A stretch of 64,000 nucleotides of DNA from Thermus sediminis (GTDB lineage Bacteria > Deinococcota > Deinococci > Deinococcales > Thermaceae). The stretch's first letter is position 1; each line of letters starts with the position of its first letter. The notes under the pieces were generated by a model that saw only the letters and a list, made by a program, of their open reading frames with translations, had not been told where the DNA came from and did no database searches. The DNA lies in NCBI RefSeq assembly GCF_003426945.1, contig NZ_QURO01000004.1, forward strand, positions 1,471,001 to 1,535,000, written 5' to 3'. The translations under genes and the position numbers were made by a program. Positions 8,632 through 18,355 of the stretch are shown here, in pieces.

Positions 8632-9999
8632 GTGTACGACCTCCTCGTTGTTGGAGCGGGCCCAGGGGGGTACGTGGCCGCCATAAGGGCGGCCCAGCTG
8701 GGGATGCGGGTGGGGGTGGTGGAGAAGGAGCGGGCCCTGGGGGGGACCTGCCTCAGGGTGGGGTGCATCCCCTCCAAGGCCCTCCTGGAGACCAGCGAGC
8801 GCATCTACGAGGTGAGGAAGGGCCTCCTTGGGGCCAGGGTCCAGGGGCTGGAGGTGGACCTTCCTGCCCTCCTCGCCCACAAGGACAAGGTGGTCCAGGC
8901 CAACACCCAGGGGATTGAGTTCCTCTTCAAGAAAAACGGCATCGCCCGCCACCTGGGCAGGGCCCGCTTCCTCTCGGAGAGGAAGGTCCTGGTGGAGGAA
9001 ACGGGGGAGGAGCTTTCCGCCCGCTACATCCTCATCGCCACCGGCTCCGCCCCCCTCCTCCCCCCCTGGGCCCAGGTGGACGGGGAAAGGGTGGTGACCT
9101 CCACCGAGGCCCTAAGCTTCCCCGAGGTGCCGGAAAGGCTCCTCGTGGTGGGGGGCGGGGTCATCGGCCTCGAGCTCGGCGTGGTCTGGCACCGCCTGGG
9201 GGCGGAGGTCATCGTCCTGGAGTACACGGACCGCATCCTGCCCACCATGGACGCAGAGCTTTCCCGGGCGGCGGCGAAGGTCTTCGGGAAGGAGGGCCTG
9301 AAGATCCGGACCGGGGTGCGGGTGAAGGCGGTCTTTCCGGAGGCCAAGGGGGCCCGGGTGGAGCTCGAGGGGGGGGAGGTCTTGGAGGCAGACCGGGTCC
9401 TCCTAGCTGTGGGAAGGAGACCCTACACCGAGGGGCTCGGGCTAGAGAATGCGGGGCTCGCCGCCGACGAGGGGGGCCGGATCCCCGTGGACGGGCACCT
9501 GAGGACCCGCATCCCCCACATCTACGCCGTGGGGGACGTGGTCCGGGGCCCCATGCTGGCCCACAAGGCCAGCGAGGAAGGCATCGCCGCGGTGGAGCAC
9601 ATGGCGAAGGGCTTCGGCCACGTGGACTACCAGGCCATCCCCAGCGTGGTCTACACCCACCCGGAGGTGGCCGGCGTAGGGTATACGGAGGAGGAGCTCA
9701 AAGCCCAGGGCATCCCCTACAAGGTGGGGAGGTTCCCCTACTCGGCCAGTGGCCGCGCCCGGGCCATGGGGGAGACGGAAGGGTTTATTAAGGTCCTGGC
9801 CCACTCCAAGACCGACCGCATCCTGGGGGTCCACGGGATCGGGGCCCGGGTGGGGGACGTCCTAGCGGAGGCTGCTTTGGCCATCTTCTTCAAGGCAAGC
9901 GCCGAGGACGTGGCCCGCGCTCCCCACCACCACCCCTCCCTCTCGGAGATCCTCAAGGAGGCCGCCCTGGCGGCGTGGGAGAGGCCCATCCACCTCTAG
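8632..9999 (+). CDS. lpdA: Dihydrolipoyl dehydrogenase (E3)
   Basis: 455 residues, GTG start one base after the sucB stop, with GGAGG overlapping the end of sucB. It reoxidises the dihydrolipoyl group of E2 with FAD and NAD+. Visible: FAD-binding GAGPGGY at the N-terminus, the redox pair Cys40 and Cys45 in GGTCLRVGCIPSK, the NAD-binding GGGVIGLELG at about 175-185, the second FAD segment YAVGDVV, and the catalytic His434-Glu439 pair in HHPSLSE of the dimer domain. It is probably dedicated to this complex, although E3 is often shared with pyruvate dehydrogenase. Last gene of the operon, facing the subtilase gene. Confidence 0.96.
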   Translation: MYDLLVVGAGPGGYVAAIRAAQLGMRVGVVEKERALGGTCLRVGCIPSKALLETSERIYEVRKGLLGARVQGLEVDLPALLAHKDKVVQANTQGIEFLFKKNGIARHLGRARFLSERKVLVEETGEELSARYILIATGSAPLLPPWAQVDGERVVTSTEALSFPEVPERLLVVGGGVIGLELGVVWHRLGAEVIVLEYTDRILPTMDAELSRAAAKVFGKEGLKIRTGVRVKAVFPEAKGARVELEGGEVLEADRVLLAVGRRPYTEGLGLENAGLAADEGGRIPVDGHLRTRIPHIYAVGDVVRGPMLAHKASEEGIAAVEHMAKGFGHVDYQAIPSVVYTHPEVAGVGYTEEELKAQGIPYKVGRFPYSASGRARAMGETEGFIKVLAHSKTDRILGVHGIGARVGDVLAEAALAIFFKASAEDVARAPHHHPSLSEILKEAALAAWERPIHL

Positions 10000-10093
10000 G
10001 CGCCGCGAGGGGTTTCCCCAGGTAATACCTGGCCTCTAGCCCTGGGCGGACTTGCCCTAGGGCCGCTGCCGCGGGGTACCTGTCCCAAAGCTT

Positions 10094-10116
10094 CCCCCCC
10101 GGGGGTGGCCCGGGGG
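10094..10116. terminator. GC-rich hairpin between convergent lpdA and subtilase genes
   Basis: CCCCCC/GGGGGG arms with an inner GGG/CCC stem; read on the minus strand it is followed by AAGCTTT, which suits termination of the subtilase operon. Two further small palindromes lie just before it, CCAGGT-AAT-ACCTGG (10018-10032) and an imperfect CCCTGGGC/GCCCTAGGG pair (about 10040-10063), which may serve the 2-oxoglutarate dehydrogenase operon. Confidence 0.5.
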
Positions 10117-10136
10117 GATGGATGGGGAGGGGTGGC

Positions 10137-11792
10137 CTAGGGTTGGGTGGCCAGGAGGCGCACCCACTTAAAGTCTGGTTGGGCTAGGCTGGAACCAGGC
10201 CTGGCCACCAGGGTGCCCACGAAGGTGCCCCGCTCCTCGGGAAGGCCACCGGTTACGGCGAGGTCCGCCCCGGCCACGTAGATGTCGTAGGTGCCCGGGG
10301 CGATCTCGTAGAACCAGGCCTCCCCGTTCCCATCCGTCTTGGCCCAGTAGATGGGGGTGGGGTCGGTGGGGTCTCCGGGGCGAAGGCCCCTGCCCCGAAG
10401 GATCACGTCCGCCAGGAGGCCGGGGAAGATGCCATCGGGGTTCTGGTACTCCACCTTGATCCTCACCACCGAGCCCTTGTCGGGCAGGGCAGAGCACCCT
10501 CGAGCCAGGATCTCCACGGCCAGGTTGCCGGCGTTCAGGTGGCCCCAGCCCTTCTCCCGGGTAAAGGTCCTCTCCCAGGTGGTGGTTTCCAGCGCTCGGC
10601 GCACCTGGAAGGGGGTGGCATCGGGGCAGGCTCCCTTCACCAAGGCGGCAGCGGCAGCGGTGTAGGGGCCGGAGAAGGAGGTGCCGGAGATGAGGCCGTA
10701 CCCGCCCCCAAGCCAGGTGGGGTTGGCCAGGAGAACGTCAAGGCCAGGGGCGGCGCTGGACACGTGGCGGCCGTAGGTGGAGAAGTTCGTCTTGTTGCGG
10801 TTGCCGTCGGCGGCCACGGAGGCGATGATGCCTGGATAGCCCGCGGGGGTGCGCACCTCGTCCTTGTAGGAGTTGCCGGCGCTGGCCACCACCACCACCC
10901 CGTTGGCCAGGGCGTAGTCAAAGGCCTCTTTGACCAGGTTCCCGTAGCCCAGCCCGCCCCAGGAGTTGTTGAGGATCTGGGCCCCGTGGTTCACTGCCCA
11001 AACGACACCCCGTGCGGTGAAGAAATCCCCCACGTAGTTGGGTTGGAAGATGGCCACCGGGAGGAACTTGGCCCTGGGGGCGAGGCCCACGATGCCCTGG
11101 CCGTCCTTGGCAGCGCTCACCGCGGAGGCCACGAAAGTGCCGTGGTAGATGCTAGCGGCGCCGAGCTCCTGGATGAAGGCCGTCCAGTCGGAGGCCCGGG
11201 TGTAGGTGGTGCCCGTGACCGGATCGTAGGCCAGGCCTGCCCAGTTGGCGGCCAGGTCGGGGTGGGTGACGTCAGCGGGGTCGTCAATGATGGCCACAAT
11301 CACCCCTTCCCCGAAGAAGCCCAAGTCCCAAGCAGGCCTGGCGTTGAGGTGGCGGGGGTCTAGGGCGTACTGGGGCAGTTGGTCAAAGATCTGGTCGGGA
11401 GGGTTGCCCAGAGGGGCTAGCCCCTCTCCGGAAGCCCGCCTCTGCACCACGGGATCGTCCTTGGGCGCCAGGACCATGGCCAGGTGGGGCTCGGCGTAGC
11501 GGACTCCAGGGATCCCTCTCAGGGCCCGGCTGGCCTCGAGGGCATCCCCGGGCACCCGAAGGAGGGCAGCGCGAAGCTCGGGGATGCGGGCGATCTCCCT
11601 GGCCGCCAGCCTGCGGATGGCCTCCTGCAGGGCGGACTCGTCCTGGTAGGCCACCACCACCTCGTTCTGGATGTAGGTGAGGTTCTCGCTCGAGGCCAGC
11701 GTGGGGTTAGGGGTTTGGGGAGGCCGGAGGGCGTTTTGGTTGCACGCCCCCAAAAGGCCTAGAAGGGCCAGGGTCCAGAGATACCTCCTCAT
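10137..11792 (-). CDS. Secreted or lipid-anchored subtilisin-like serine protease (S8)
   Basis: 551 residues starting at the ATG at 11792, preceded by GGAGGAG. The N-terminus is a lipoprotein signal (LALLGLLGAC, cleavage before Cys16). Residues about 40-105 resemble an I9-type propeptide. The catalytic triad can be placed as Asp170 (AIIDDPADVTHPDL), His217 (IYHGTFVAS) and Ser372 (SGTSFSGP); the oxyanion-hole Asn is in NNSWGG. The sequence after the Asp is DPADV rather than the common TGV/SGV, a small oddity. A C-terminal beta domain of about 100 residues (from about 450) with carboxypeptidase-regulatory-like features follows. It starts one base after the stop of the modular lipoprotein gene, so both are one operon acting at the cell surface. 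Confidence 0.9.
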   Translation of the reverse strand: MRRYLWTLALLGLLGACNQNALRPPQTPNPTLASSENLTYIQNEVVVAYQDESALQEAIRRLAAREIARIPELRAALLRVPGDALEASRALRGIPGVRYAEPHLAMVLAPKDDPVVQRRASGEGLAPLGNPPDQIFDQLPQYALDPRHLNARPAWDLGFFGEGVIVAIIDDPADVTHPDLAANWAGLAYDPVTGTTYTRASDWTAFIQELGAASIYHGTFVASAVSAAKDGQGIVGLAPRAKFLPVAIFQPNYVGDFFTARGVVWAVNHGAQILNNSWGGLGYGNLVKEAFDYALANGVVVVASAGNSYKDEVRTPAGYPGIIASVAADGNRNKTNFSTYGRHVSSAAPGLDVLLANPTWLGGGYGLISGTSFSGPYTAAAAALVKGACPDATPFQVRRALETTTWERTFTREKGWGHLNAGNLAVEILARGCSALPDKGSVVRIKVEYQNPDGIFPGLLADVILRGRGLRPGDPTDPTPIYWAKTDGNGEAWFYEIAPGTYDIYVAGADLAVTGGLPEERGTFVGTLVARPGSSLAQPDFKWVRLLATQP

Positions 11793-11793
11793 T

Positions 11794-13821
11794 TCACTCC
11801 TCCGTGGTGAAGTCAAAGACCTGGGTTCCAGGGCGGGATATGCGAATGAAGGAGGTGGAGCTGGGCCAGGTCTGGACACTGTAAGCCGAAACCCGATAGC
11901 CCTCGTCGGGGTTGTACCTGTAGGCGTAGCTCACAAAGAGTTGCCAAGCGTAGGTGCGAAGGCTCTGGAGCTGAGGAAGCTGGGCGTAGCCATCAAAGTT
12001 GTAGGGCAGGGTGAAGGTGCCCTGGGCAAGGTCCACGGGCACCGTGTTGGGCCCATTGGGATCTGTGGTGTCCGTGAAGACCGTAAAGCTCCCTCCCGGG
12101 AAGCCATATACCAGGGCCTCTCCTTGAGGCACCTCGTTTCCTTCGTCTCCGGTGCCGAACTCCACGAAGAGGAGGGAGCCCGCTAGGGTTTGCCAGGTCA
12201 CGCCATCCCCGGTCAGGGTGTCCCAGAGGACCAGGTTGTAGGCGGCGCCGTCGGCCCCCACGCTCAGCTGGGGGTGGCCGATGGTGAAGTCCGGCGTTTT
12301 GGAAACGCCCTTGGCCTCGTCGGCGGGGCTGAGGAGAGGGGCGAAGAAGGGAGGCAGGGGCGTGGTGGAGCTGGGCGCGCTTTCCTCTCGGTTGGCGCCC
12401 CGGGCCACCACCCGGTAGTAGTAGGTCTCGCCGGGGGTGAGGTCGGGGGAGACATCCCGGAAGAAGAAGGGCCGGTTGAAGGGGTTGGCGGGGCAGCTTG
12501 CGCTCTGAGCGCCGCCCACAAGGCCCACCCGGGTCCAGTTCTGGCCATCTTGGGAGCGCTCAATCTCAAAGGCGAAGGGAACGGCTGTGGCCGTGTAGCA
12601 CCAGCGCACCTCCACATAGAGGTTGCTGCCCTCGGGCACGGCGTTGGGGTCCAGGCGCATCTCCCCCACCTGCCCCCTGGCCAGGGGCACGGTCAGGCTG
12701 AGTGGAGCCCCCACCTGGAAAAAGCCCACGGCCTCGGTGAGGGTAATGGCTGTGGCCGCCACGTCCGTGGGGGCGGAAACCGTGTTGTTTTGGGCGACAG
12801 AGGTGTTCACAAAGGTGAGGGGCAGAATGTAGTGGCGACGGTTCCTGTTGAAATCGTAGGCCACTACCTCTAGGAACACCTCCTCGCCGCTAGCGCTTCC
12901 CAGACCGGCCACGGCCGTACCCGAAAGGCTCTGATTACCTGTGTCCTCCAATTCGGCAAAGATCGCACGGGAGGAGGTGGGCGTGTTGCTGATGAAGGCC
13001 GCGCCCGGGGTGCGGCCCAAGGCCACGTAGATGAGGCGCATGGGCCTAACCAAGCCTTTGGTGGTGTCCACCTGGACGCGGAAGGGGATGGTGTTGGTGT
13101 AGGTGCCCCCTTCCAAGGGCTGGTTACCGTCCCGGGTGATGATGAGGGTAGGTGGGGTGGTGCTAGCGCTGGCGTCAAAGGCGGGCATCTGGATGATGCG
13201 CACAAAGCTCATCCCCGGCACCCTTACCCCCTCCACGGCACTGCCGGCCATGCCGGGTTTGCGGACCTCCAACCGGTAGGTGCCGGGCACGATGTTGGCA
13301 AAGGTGAAGGCGCCCTGGGCGTCCGTGGTGGTGGAGGCCACCAGGGTAGTTCCCCGGAAGAGCTGGACCCGGCTGCCGGCCACTGGGCCACCGGCGTTCT
13401 CACTGACCACCATCCCGGAGAGGGTTTCCGTGCCTATAGGACCGGTGACCGTAAGGGTGAGGCCCGCTGTCCTGGCGATGTTTCCCGAGCTGGCCCGGAC
13501 CCGTAGGTTATACGTGTCAGCATCTACATTCGTAGCCACGTTAATTGTGAGGGTCTGGGTCACGGGGCTGGTGCCGGTTACGTTCAGGCTGGTGGGGGAG
13601 AGGGTGATTCCGGAGACTGGGTTCCCGTTTCTGTCCACCAGGCTCAGGTTCACTGGGCCGGTGAAGCCGCCCTGGGGGGTGAGGGTCAGGGTGGTTTGGT
13701 TGCTGCCGCCCTGCTGCACGGTGAGGCTTGTGGGGGAGAGGGAGAGGGTGAAGTCAGGGGGACGGGAGCAAGCTGCGAGGACCGCAAGGGCCAGTGGCGC
13801 CAAGATCCAGGCTCTCCTCAT
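11794..13821 (-). CDS. Modular surface lipoprotein with Ig-like, carboxypeptidase-regulatory and fibronectin-like parts
   Basis: 675 residues with lipobox LAVLAAC (Cys18) after MRRAWILAP. Residues about 22-128 form a beta-sandwich module beginning FTLSLSPTSLTVQQGGS with the core LTPQGGFTGPVNLSLVD; the same module occurs in the large lipoprotein at 36-39 kb. Residues about 133-205 look like a carboxypeptidase regulatory domain (TTDAQGAFTFANIVPGTYRLEV). The rest is beta-rich, with a fibronectin III-like part around GETYYYRVVARG at about 460. No catalytic motif. GGGAGGT precedes the ATG at 13821. It is upstream of, and co-transcribed with, the subtilase; an adhesive, scaffold or substrate-binding role is inferred only from the domains. 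Confidence 0.8.
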   Translation of the reverse strand: MRRAWILAPLALAVLAACSRPPDFTLSLSPTSLTVQQGGSNQTTLTLTPQGGFTGPVNLSLVDRNGNPVSGITLSPTSLNVTGTSPVTQTLTINVATNVDADTYNLRVRASSGNIARTAGLTLTVTGPIGTETLSGMVVSENAGGPVAGSRVQLFRGTTLVASTTTDAQGAFTFANIVPGTYRLEVRKPGMAGSAVEGVRVPGMSFVRIIQMPAFDASASTTPPTLIITRDGNQPLEGGTYTNTIPFRVQVDTTKGLVRPMRLIYVALGRTPGAAFISNTPTSSRAIFAELEDTGNQSLSGTAVAGLGSASGEEVFLEVVAYDFNRNRRHYILPLTFVNTSVAQNNTVSAPTDVAATAITLTEAVGFFQVGAPLSLTVPLARGQVGEMRLDPNAVPEGSNLYVEVRWCYTATAVPFAFEIERSQDGQNWTRVGLVGGAQSASCPANPFNRPFFFRDVSPDLTPGETYYYRVVARGANREESAPSSTTPLPPFFAPLLSPADEAKGVSKTPDFTIGHPQLSVGADGAAYNLVLWDTLTGDGVTWQTLAGSLLFVEFGTGDEGNEVPQGEALVYGFPGGSFTVFTDTTDPNGPNTVPVDLAQGTFTLPYNFDGYAQLPQLQSLRTYAWQLFVSYAYRYNPDEGYRVSAYSVQTWPSSTSFIRISRPGTQVFDFTTEE

Positions 13822-13973
13822 AGATTGACCTCCCTTTTGCGAAACCGAAAACCTATGGGCATGGCTCGCCTCCTTTTAGCCACAGGGGTTCTTGACCCAA
13901 CTGGTTTCGAATGGACGAGGCGCCTCCCTGTCAAGGGCCTAAGGTATTAAGGCGAGGGCTGCCATCGCGGTTC

Positions 13974-14006
13974 TGCGTATACTTATGCATGCCCCCCTCG
14001 AGGGGG
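13974..14006 (+). promoter_or_regulatory. argG promoter region with possible arginine operator and leader palindrome
   Basis: TATACT (13978-13983) is a plausible -10. It lies inside the imperfect palindrome TGCGTATACTTATGCA (13974-13989), whose size and AT-rich centre recall ArgR boxes. A perfect palindrome CCCCCTCGAGGGGG (13993-14006) follows in the leader, just before the Shine-Dalgarno GGGAGGGA. No good -35 is seen. The rest of 13822-13973 holds the likely promoter of the minus-strand lipoprotein operon (TTGGGT-16-TAAAAG read on that strand) and nothing coding. Confidence 0.4.
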
Positions 14007-14021
14007 TAGACTGGGAGGGAC

Positions 14022-15212
14022 ATGAGGATCGTCTTGGCGTACTCCGGCGGGCTGGACACCAGCATCATCCTCAAGTGGCTTAAGGAGACCTATCAGGCCG
14101 AGGTCATCGCCTTCACTGCGGACATCGGCCAAGGGGAGGAGGTGGAGGAGGCCCGGGAAAAGGCCCTAAGGACCGGGGCCTCCAAGGCCATCGCCCTGGA
14201 CCTAAAGGAGGAGTTCGTCCAGGACTTCGTCTTCCCCATGATGCGGGCTGGGGCCCTCTACGAGGGCTACTACCTCCTGGGCACCGCCATCGCCCGGCCC
14301 CTCATCGCCAAGTACCTGGTGAGGATCGCCGAGGAGGAGGAGGCGGAGGCCATCGCCCACGGGGCCACGGGCAAGGGCAACGACCAGGTGCGCTTTGAGC
14401 TCACCGCCTACGCCCTGAAGCCCAACATCCGGGTCATCGCCCCCTGGCGGGAGTGGGGCTTCAGGGGAAGGCAGGAGATGATCGCCTACGCCGAGGCCCA
14501 CGGCATCCCCGTGCCCGTGACCCAGGAGAAGCCCTACTCCATGGACGCCAACCTCCTGCATATTTCCTACGAAGGCGGGGTCCTCGAGGACCCCTGGGCC
14601 GAGCCGCCAAAGGGGATGTTCCGCATGACCCTAGACCCCGAGGAGGCCCCCGACACCCCCGAGTACGTGGAGGTGGCGTTCCATGAGGGGGACCCGGTGG
14701 CGGTGAACGGGGAGAGGCTTTCCCCGGCGGCTCTGTTGCAAAGGCTCAACGAGATCGGGGGGCGGCACGCGGTGGGCCGGGTGGACCTGGTGGAGAACCG
14801 CTTCGTGGGCATGAAGTCCCGGGGGGTTTACGAGACCCCGGGGGGGACGATCCTCTACCACGCCCGGCGGGCGGTGGAGAGCCTCACCCTGGACCGGGAG
14901 GTCCTCCACCAGCGGGACATCCTCTCCCCCAGGTACGCGGAGCTCGTCTACTACGGCTTCTGGTATGCCCCGGAAAGGGAGGCCCTCCAGGCCTACATGG
15001 ACCACGTGGCCAAAGGGGTCACCGGCGTGGCCCGGCTCAAGCTCTACAAGGGGAACGTCTACGTGGTGGGGAGGAGGGCGGAGCGAAGCCTCTACCAGAG
15101 GGACCTGGTCTCCTTCGACGAGCTTGGGACCTACGACCAGAAGGACGCCGAGGGCTTCATCCGGATCCAGGCCCTGCGCCTCAGGGTCCGGGCCCTGGTG
15201 GAGGGGCGATGA
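14022..15212 (+). CDS. argG: Argininosuccinate synthase
   Basis: 396 residues, the standard length. It joins citrulline and aspartate with ATP to argininosuccinate. The N-terminal ATP-pyrophosphatase P-loop AYSGGLDTS is at residues 6-14, followed by TADIGQGEE; the substrate region [14 protein letters not shown] is at about 115-128, and [11 protein letters not shown] and GRVDLVENR further on. A GGGAGGGA ribosome site precedes the ATG. The last four bases overlap argH (ATGA), giving an argG-argH-argA-like operon; carA follows after a 46-base gap, so citrulline supply and use are neighbours. Confidence 0.97.
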   Translation: MRIVLAYSGGLDTSIILKWLKETYQAEVIAFTADIGQGEEVEEAREKALRTGASKAIALDLKEEFVQDFVFPMMRAGALYEGYYLLGTAIARPLIAKYLVRIAEEEEAEAIAHGATGKGNDQVRFELTAYALKPNIRVIAPWREWGFRGRQEMIAYAEAHGIPVPVTQEKPYSMDANLLHISYEGGVLEDPWAEPPKGMFRMTLDPEEAPDTPEYVEVAFHEGDPVAVNGERLSPAALLQRLNEIGGRHAVGRVDLVENRFVGMKSRGVYETPGGTILYHARRAVESLTLDREVLHQRDILSPRYAELVYYGFWYAPEREALQAYMDHVAKGVTGVARLKLYKGNVYVVGRRAERSLYQRDLVSFDELGTYDQKDAEGFIRIQALRLRVRALVEGR

Positions 15213-16597
15213 GCCAGAGGACCTGGGGCGGCCGCTTCGGGGAGGGGCCCGATGCCTTGGCGGCCCAGTTCAACGCCTCCCTCCCCTTTGACGGGGCCCT
15301 TTGGCGGGAGGAACTCTGGCAGAACCGGGTCCACGCCCGGATGCTCCACCGGGTGGGCCTCCTCGCGGAGGAGGAGCTTGCAGCCATCTTGAAGGGCCTG
15401 GACCAGATCGAGGGGGAGATAGAGGCGGGCACCTTCCCCTGGCGGGAGGAGCTGGAGGACGTGCACATGAACCTCGAGGCCCGCCTCATAGAGCTCATCG
15501 GCCCCCCAGGGGGGAAGCTCCACACCGCCCGGAGCCGCAACGACCAGGTGGCTACCGACCTGAGGCTTTTCCTCCGGGCCGCCTTGGACGAGCTTCTGGA
15601 CCTCCTCCTTGCCCTGCGCCGGGTCCTGGTAGGGGAGGCGGAGAGGCACCTGGAGCCCCTCCACGTCCTCCCCGGCTACACCCACCTGCAGCGGGCCCAG
15701 CCCGTCCTCCTTTCCCACTGGTTTTTGGCCTACTACGAGATGCTAGGGCGGGATGCGGAAAGGCTAGGGGACGCCCGGGAACGCCTGAACGAGAGCCCCC
15801 TGGGGGCGGCCGCCCTCGCGGGGACGGGCTTCCCCATTGACCGCCACTTCACCGCCCGGGAGCTAGGCTTCAGGGCCCCCATGCGGAACTCCCTGGACGC
15901 GGTGGCCTCCCGGGACTTCGCCCTCGAGGTCCTTTCCGCCCTCAACATCGGCCAGCTGCACCTAAGCCGCCTCGCCGAGGAGCTCATCCTCTATAGCACC
16001 GAGGAGTTCGGCTTCGTGGAGGTGCCGGACGCCTTCGCCACCGGGTCTTCCATCATGCCCCAGAAGAAGAACCCGGACATCCTGGAGCTCATCCGGGCCA
16101 AGGCGGGGAGGGTTTTGGGGGCCTTGGTGGCCCTCTCCACCGTGGTCAAGGGGCTTCCCCTGGCCTACAACAAGGACCTGCAGGAGGACAAGGAGCCCCT
16201 CCTGGACGCCCTGGCCACCTACCGGGATAGCCTCAGGCTCCTCATCGCCCTGCTCCCAGGGCTTAAGTGGAACCGGGAGGGGATGTGGCGGGCGGCGGAG
16301 GGGGGGTTTGCCCTGGCCACGGAGCTCGCCGACTACCTTGCGGAGAAGGGCCTTCCCTTCCGGGAGGCCCACCATGTGGTGGGGCGGCTGGTGAGGAGGC
16401 TTTCCCAGGAAGGGCGGGTGCTGAAGGACCTCACCCTGGAGGAGCTTAGGGCCCACCACCCCCTCTTCGCCGAGGACGCCCTTCCCCTCCTCCGCCTGGA
16501 AACAGCCATTGGCAGGCGGCGCTCCTTTGGGGGCACGGCCCCGGAGGCGGTGCGGGAAAGGCTTTTGGAGGCCAAGAAGGAGGTGGGCCTTGGTTGA
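15209..16597 (+). CDS. argH: Argininosuccinate lyase
   Basis: 462 residues of the fumarase/aspartase superfamily. It splits argininosuccinate into arginine and fumarate. The three superfamily regions are present: [28 protein letters not shown] and the signature loop [15 protein letters not shown] holding the catalytic Ser. The ATG overlaps the argG stop. Its end overlaps the next gene by eight bases if that gene uses TTG. Some bacteria fuse argH to an N-acetylglutamate synthase domain; here the two are separate but overlapping, which fits the same functional pairing. Confidence 0.97.
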   Translation: MSQRTWGGRFGEGPDALAAQFNASLPFDGALWREELWQNRVHARMLHRVGLLAEEELAAILKGLDQIEGEIEAGTFPWREELEDVHMNLEARLIELIGPPGGKLHTARSRNDQVATDLRLFLRAALDELLDLLLALRRVLVGEAERHLEPLHVLPGYTHLQRAQPVLLSHWFLAYYEMLGRDAERLGDARERLNESPLGAAALAGTGFPIDRHFTARELGFRAPMRNSLDAVASRDFALEVLSALNIGQLHLSRLAEELILYSTEEFGFVEVPDAFATGSSIMPQKKNPDILELIRAKAGRVLGALVALSTVVKGLPLAYNKDLQEDKEPLLDALATYRDSLRLLIALLPGLKWNREGMWRAAEGGFALATELADYLAEKGLPFREAHHVVGRLVRRLSQEGRVLKDLTLEELRAHHPLFAEDALPLLRLETAIGRRRSFGGTAPEAVRERLLEAKKEVGLG

Positions 16598-17132
16598 ACC
16601 CGTGAACCTTTCCCTTTCCCCCGTGGTCCTGCCCGAGGTGCGGCGGGAGGCGGGGGTGGAGCTCCGAAAGGCGAGGCTTAGCGATGTGGACGCCATCTAC
16701 TGGCTCATCCGCTACTGGGCGGAAAAGGGCCTCATGCTGGTGCGGAGCCACAGCCACCTCTACGAGAACATCCGGGACTTCCAGGTCCTGGAGGACGAGG
16801 ACGGAAAGATCGTGGGCACCGTGGCCCTCCACGTCCTCTGGCGGGACCTGGCGGAGATAAGGGGCCTGGCCGTCCACCCCATGCGCCAGGGCCAGGGGCT
16901 GGGGCGGTGGCTGGTCCTAGGGGCCGAAAGGGAGGCCCGGGACCTGGGCCTCCCCCGGGTCTTCGCCTGGACCCTGCAGGTGAACTTCTTCCGGGCCCTG
17001 GGCTACCGGGTGACCACCCGGGAGGCCCTGCCCCCCAAGGTGTGGAGCGAGTGCAACGCCTGCCCCTTCTACGAGAACTGCCGGGAGATCGCCGTCATCA
17101 AGGGGCTTTCCCCGGGGGCCTTTGGGGGCTAG
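16590..17132 (+). CDS. argA: Short ArgA-type N-acetyltransferase (probable N-acetylglutamate synthase)
   Basis: 180 residues of the GNAT fold. [21 protein letters not shown] (about residues 90-110) is the acetyl-CoA binding motif A; the N-terminal part [25 protein letters not shown] and YENIRDFQV matches the short ArgA-like family that lacks the amino-acid-kinase domain of classical ArgA. Position directly after argH supports the first step of arginine synthesis. I chose TTG at 16590 because GGAGG ends six bases before it; a GTG at 16602 is the alternative. The C-terminus has [10 protein letters not shown], a Cys-rich end that could bind metal and is also seen in relatives as I recall. Confidence 0.75.
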   Translation: MVEPVNLSLSPVVLPEVRREAGVELRKARLSDVDAIYWLIRYWAEKGLMLVRSHSHLYENIRDFQVLEDEDGKIVGTVALHVLWRDLAEIRGLAVHPMRQGQGLGRWLVLGAEREARDLGLPRVFAWTLQVNFFRALGYRVTTREALPPKVWSECNACPFYENCREIAVIKGLSPGAFGG

Positions 17133-17178
17133 AATGGGCGGAATGGGTACCCTCACCCGCGGGGATTGAGGAGGAGGA

Positions 17179-18354
17179 ATGGCCTTCTTGAAGGAAAAAG
17201 CGGTTTTGGTCCTCGAGGACGGCACCCTTTACCACGGCTACGCCTTCGGGGCCCGGGGGAAGACGGTGGGGGAGGTGGTCTTCAACACCGCCCAGACGGG
17301 CTACCAGGAGATCCTGACCGATCCCAGCTACCACGGTCAGATCGTGGTCATGACCTACCCCCACCAGGGCAACTACGGGGTGAACGTCTACGATATGCAG
17401 AGTAACCGCCCCTGGGTCCGGGGCTTCGTGGCCAAGGAGTTTAGCCGGATCGCCTCCAACCCCAGGGCCCAGCAGACCCTGGGGGAGTTCATGGAGTTCT
17501 ACGGGGTGGTGGGGATCGAGGGGATAGACACCCGGGCCCTGGTGCGCAAGATCCGGGAAGGGGGGGTGCTGAAGGGGGCCATCGCCCACGCCACCCTCTA
17601 CGGGAGCCCCGACCACGCCTTCACCGAGGAGGAGCTAGAGGCCCTACGGGAAGAGGCCAAGGCCTGGACGGACATTGACGGCCGGGACATGACCCCCGAG
17701 GTCTCCACCCCCCTGCCCTACGCCTGGCCCACCCTGAAAAGCGGCCGGCGCATCGTGGTCATGGACTTCGGCATCAAGCACGCCATCGTGGAGAACCTGG
17801 CCCAGATGGGCTTTGAGATCCTGGTGGTGCCGGGCAAGACCCCGGCCAGCCAGATCATGGCCCTGGAGCCCCACGGCCTCCTCATCAGCAACGGCCCCGG
17901 GGACCCCTCCATGCCCCGGTACGCCCACGAGACCATCTGGAAGCTCATGGGGCTTCTCCCCACCTTCGGCATCTGCCTGGGGCACCAGCTTTTGGCCCTG
18001 GCCGCCGGGGGGCGGACCTACAAGATGAAGTTCGGCCACCGGGGGGCCAACCACCCGGTGAAGAACCTAAAGACGGGGAAGGTGGAGATCACGAGCCAGA
18101 ACCACGGCTACGCGGTGGACATAGACTCCTTAAAGGACTTCCGCCCCACCCACATCAACCTCAACGACGGCACCCTCGAGGGCATGGCCCACGCCCGCTA
18201 CCCTGTCTTCTCCGTCCAGTACCACCCCGAGGCCGCTCCCGGGCCCCACGACGCCCTCTACCTCTTCCGCCGCTTTTTGGAGGAAGTGGAGGCCTTCCAC
18301 GGGGCCACGGGCCTCCCGGTGGAGAAACAGCGGGCGGACCAGCACGGGATTTAA
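17179..18354 (+). CDS. carA: Carbamoyl-phosphate synthase small (glutaminase) subunit
   Basis: 391 residues. It hydrolyses glutamine and sends ammonia to the large subunit CarB for carbamoyl phosphate, used in arginine and pyrimidine synthesis. The N-terminal CarA domain ([33 protein letters not shown]) is followed from about residue 185 by the class I glutamine amidotransferase domain with the triad Cys266 (GICLGHQ), His349 and Glu351 (QYHPEAA). GAGGAGGA precedes the ATG. carB is not adjacent. Being after the arg operon suggests a link with arginine control. Confidence 0.96.
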   Translation: MAFLKEKAVLVLEDGTLYHGYAFGARGKTVGEVVFNTAQTGYQEILTDPSYHGQIVVMTYPHQGNYGVNVYDMQSNRPWVRGFVAKEFSRIASNPRAQQTLGEFMEFYGVVGIEGIDTRALVRKIREGGVLKGAIAHATLYGSPDHAFTEEELEALREEAKAWTDIDGRDMTPEVSTPLPYAWPTLKSGRRIVVMDFGIKHAIVENLAQMGFEILVVPGKTPASQIMALEPHGLLISNGPGDPSMPRYAHETIWKLMGLLPTFGICLGHQLLALAAGGRTYKMKFGHRGANHPVKNLKTGKVEITSQNHGYAVDIDSLKDFRPTHINLNDGTLEGMAHARYPVFSVQYHPEAAPGPHDALYLFRRFLEEVEAFHGATGLPVEKQRADQHGI

Positions 18355-18355
18355 A

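Noticed and set aside
10018..10063. Small palindromes after lpdA considered as a regulatory site
   Set aside because: They lie between convergent genes, where only termination makes sense, so I listed them under the terminator entry.
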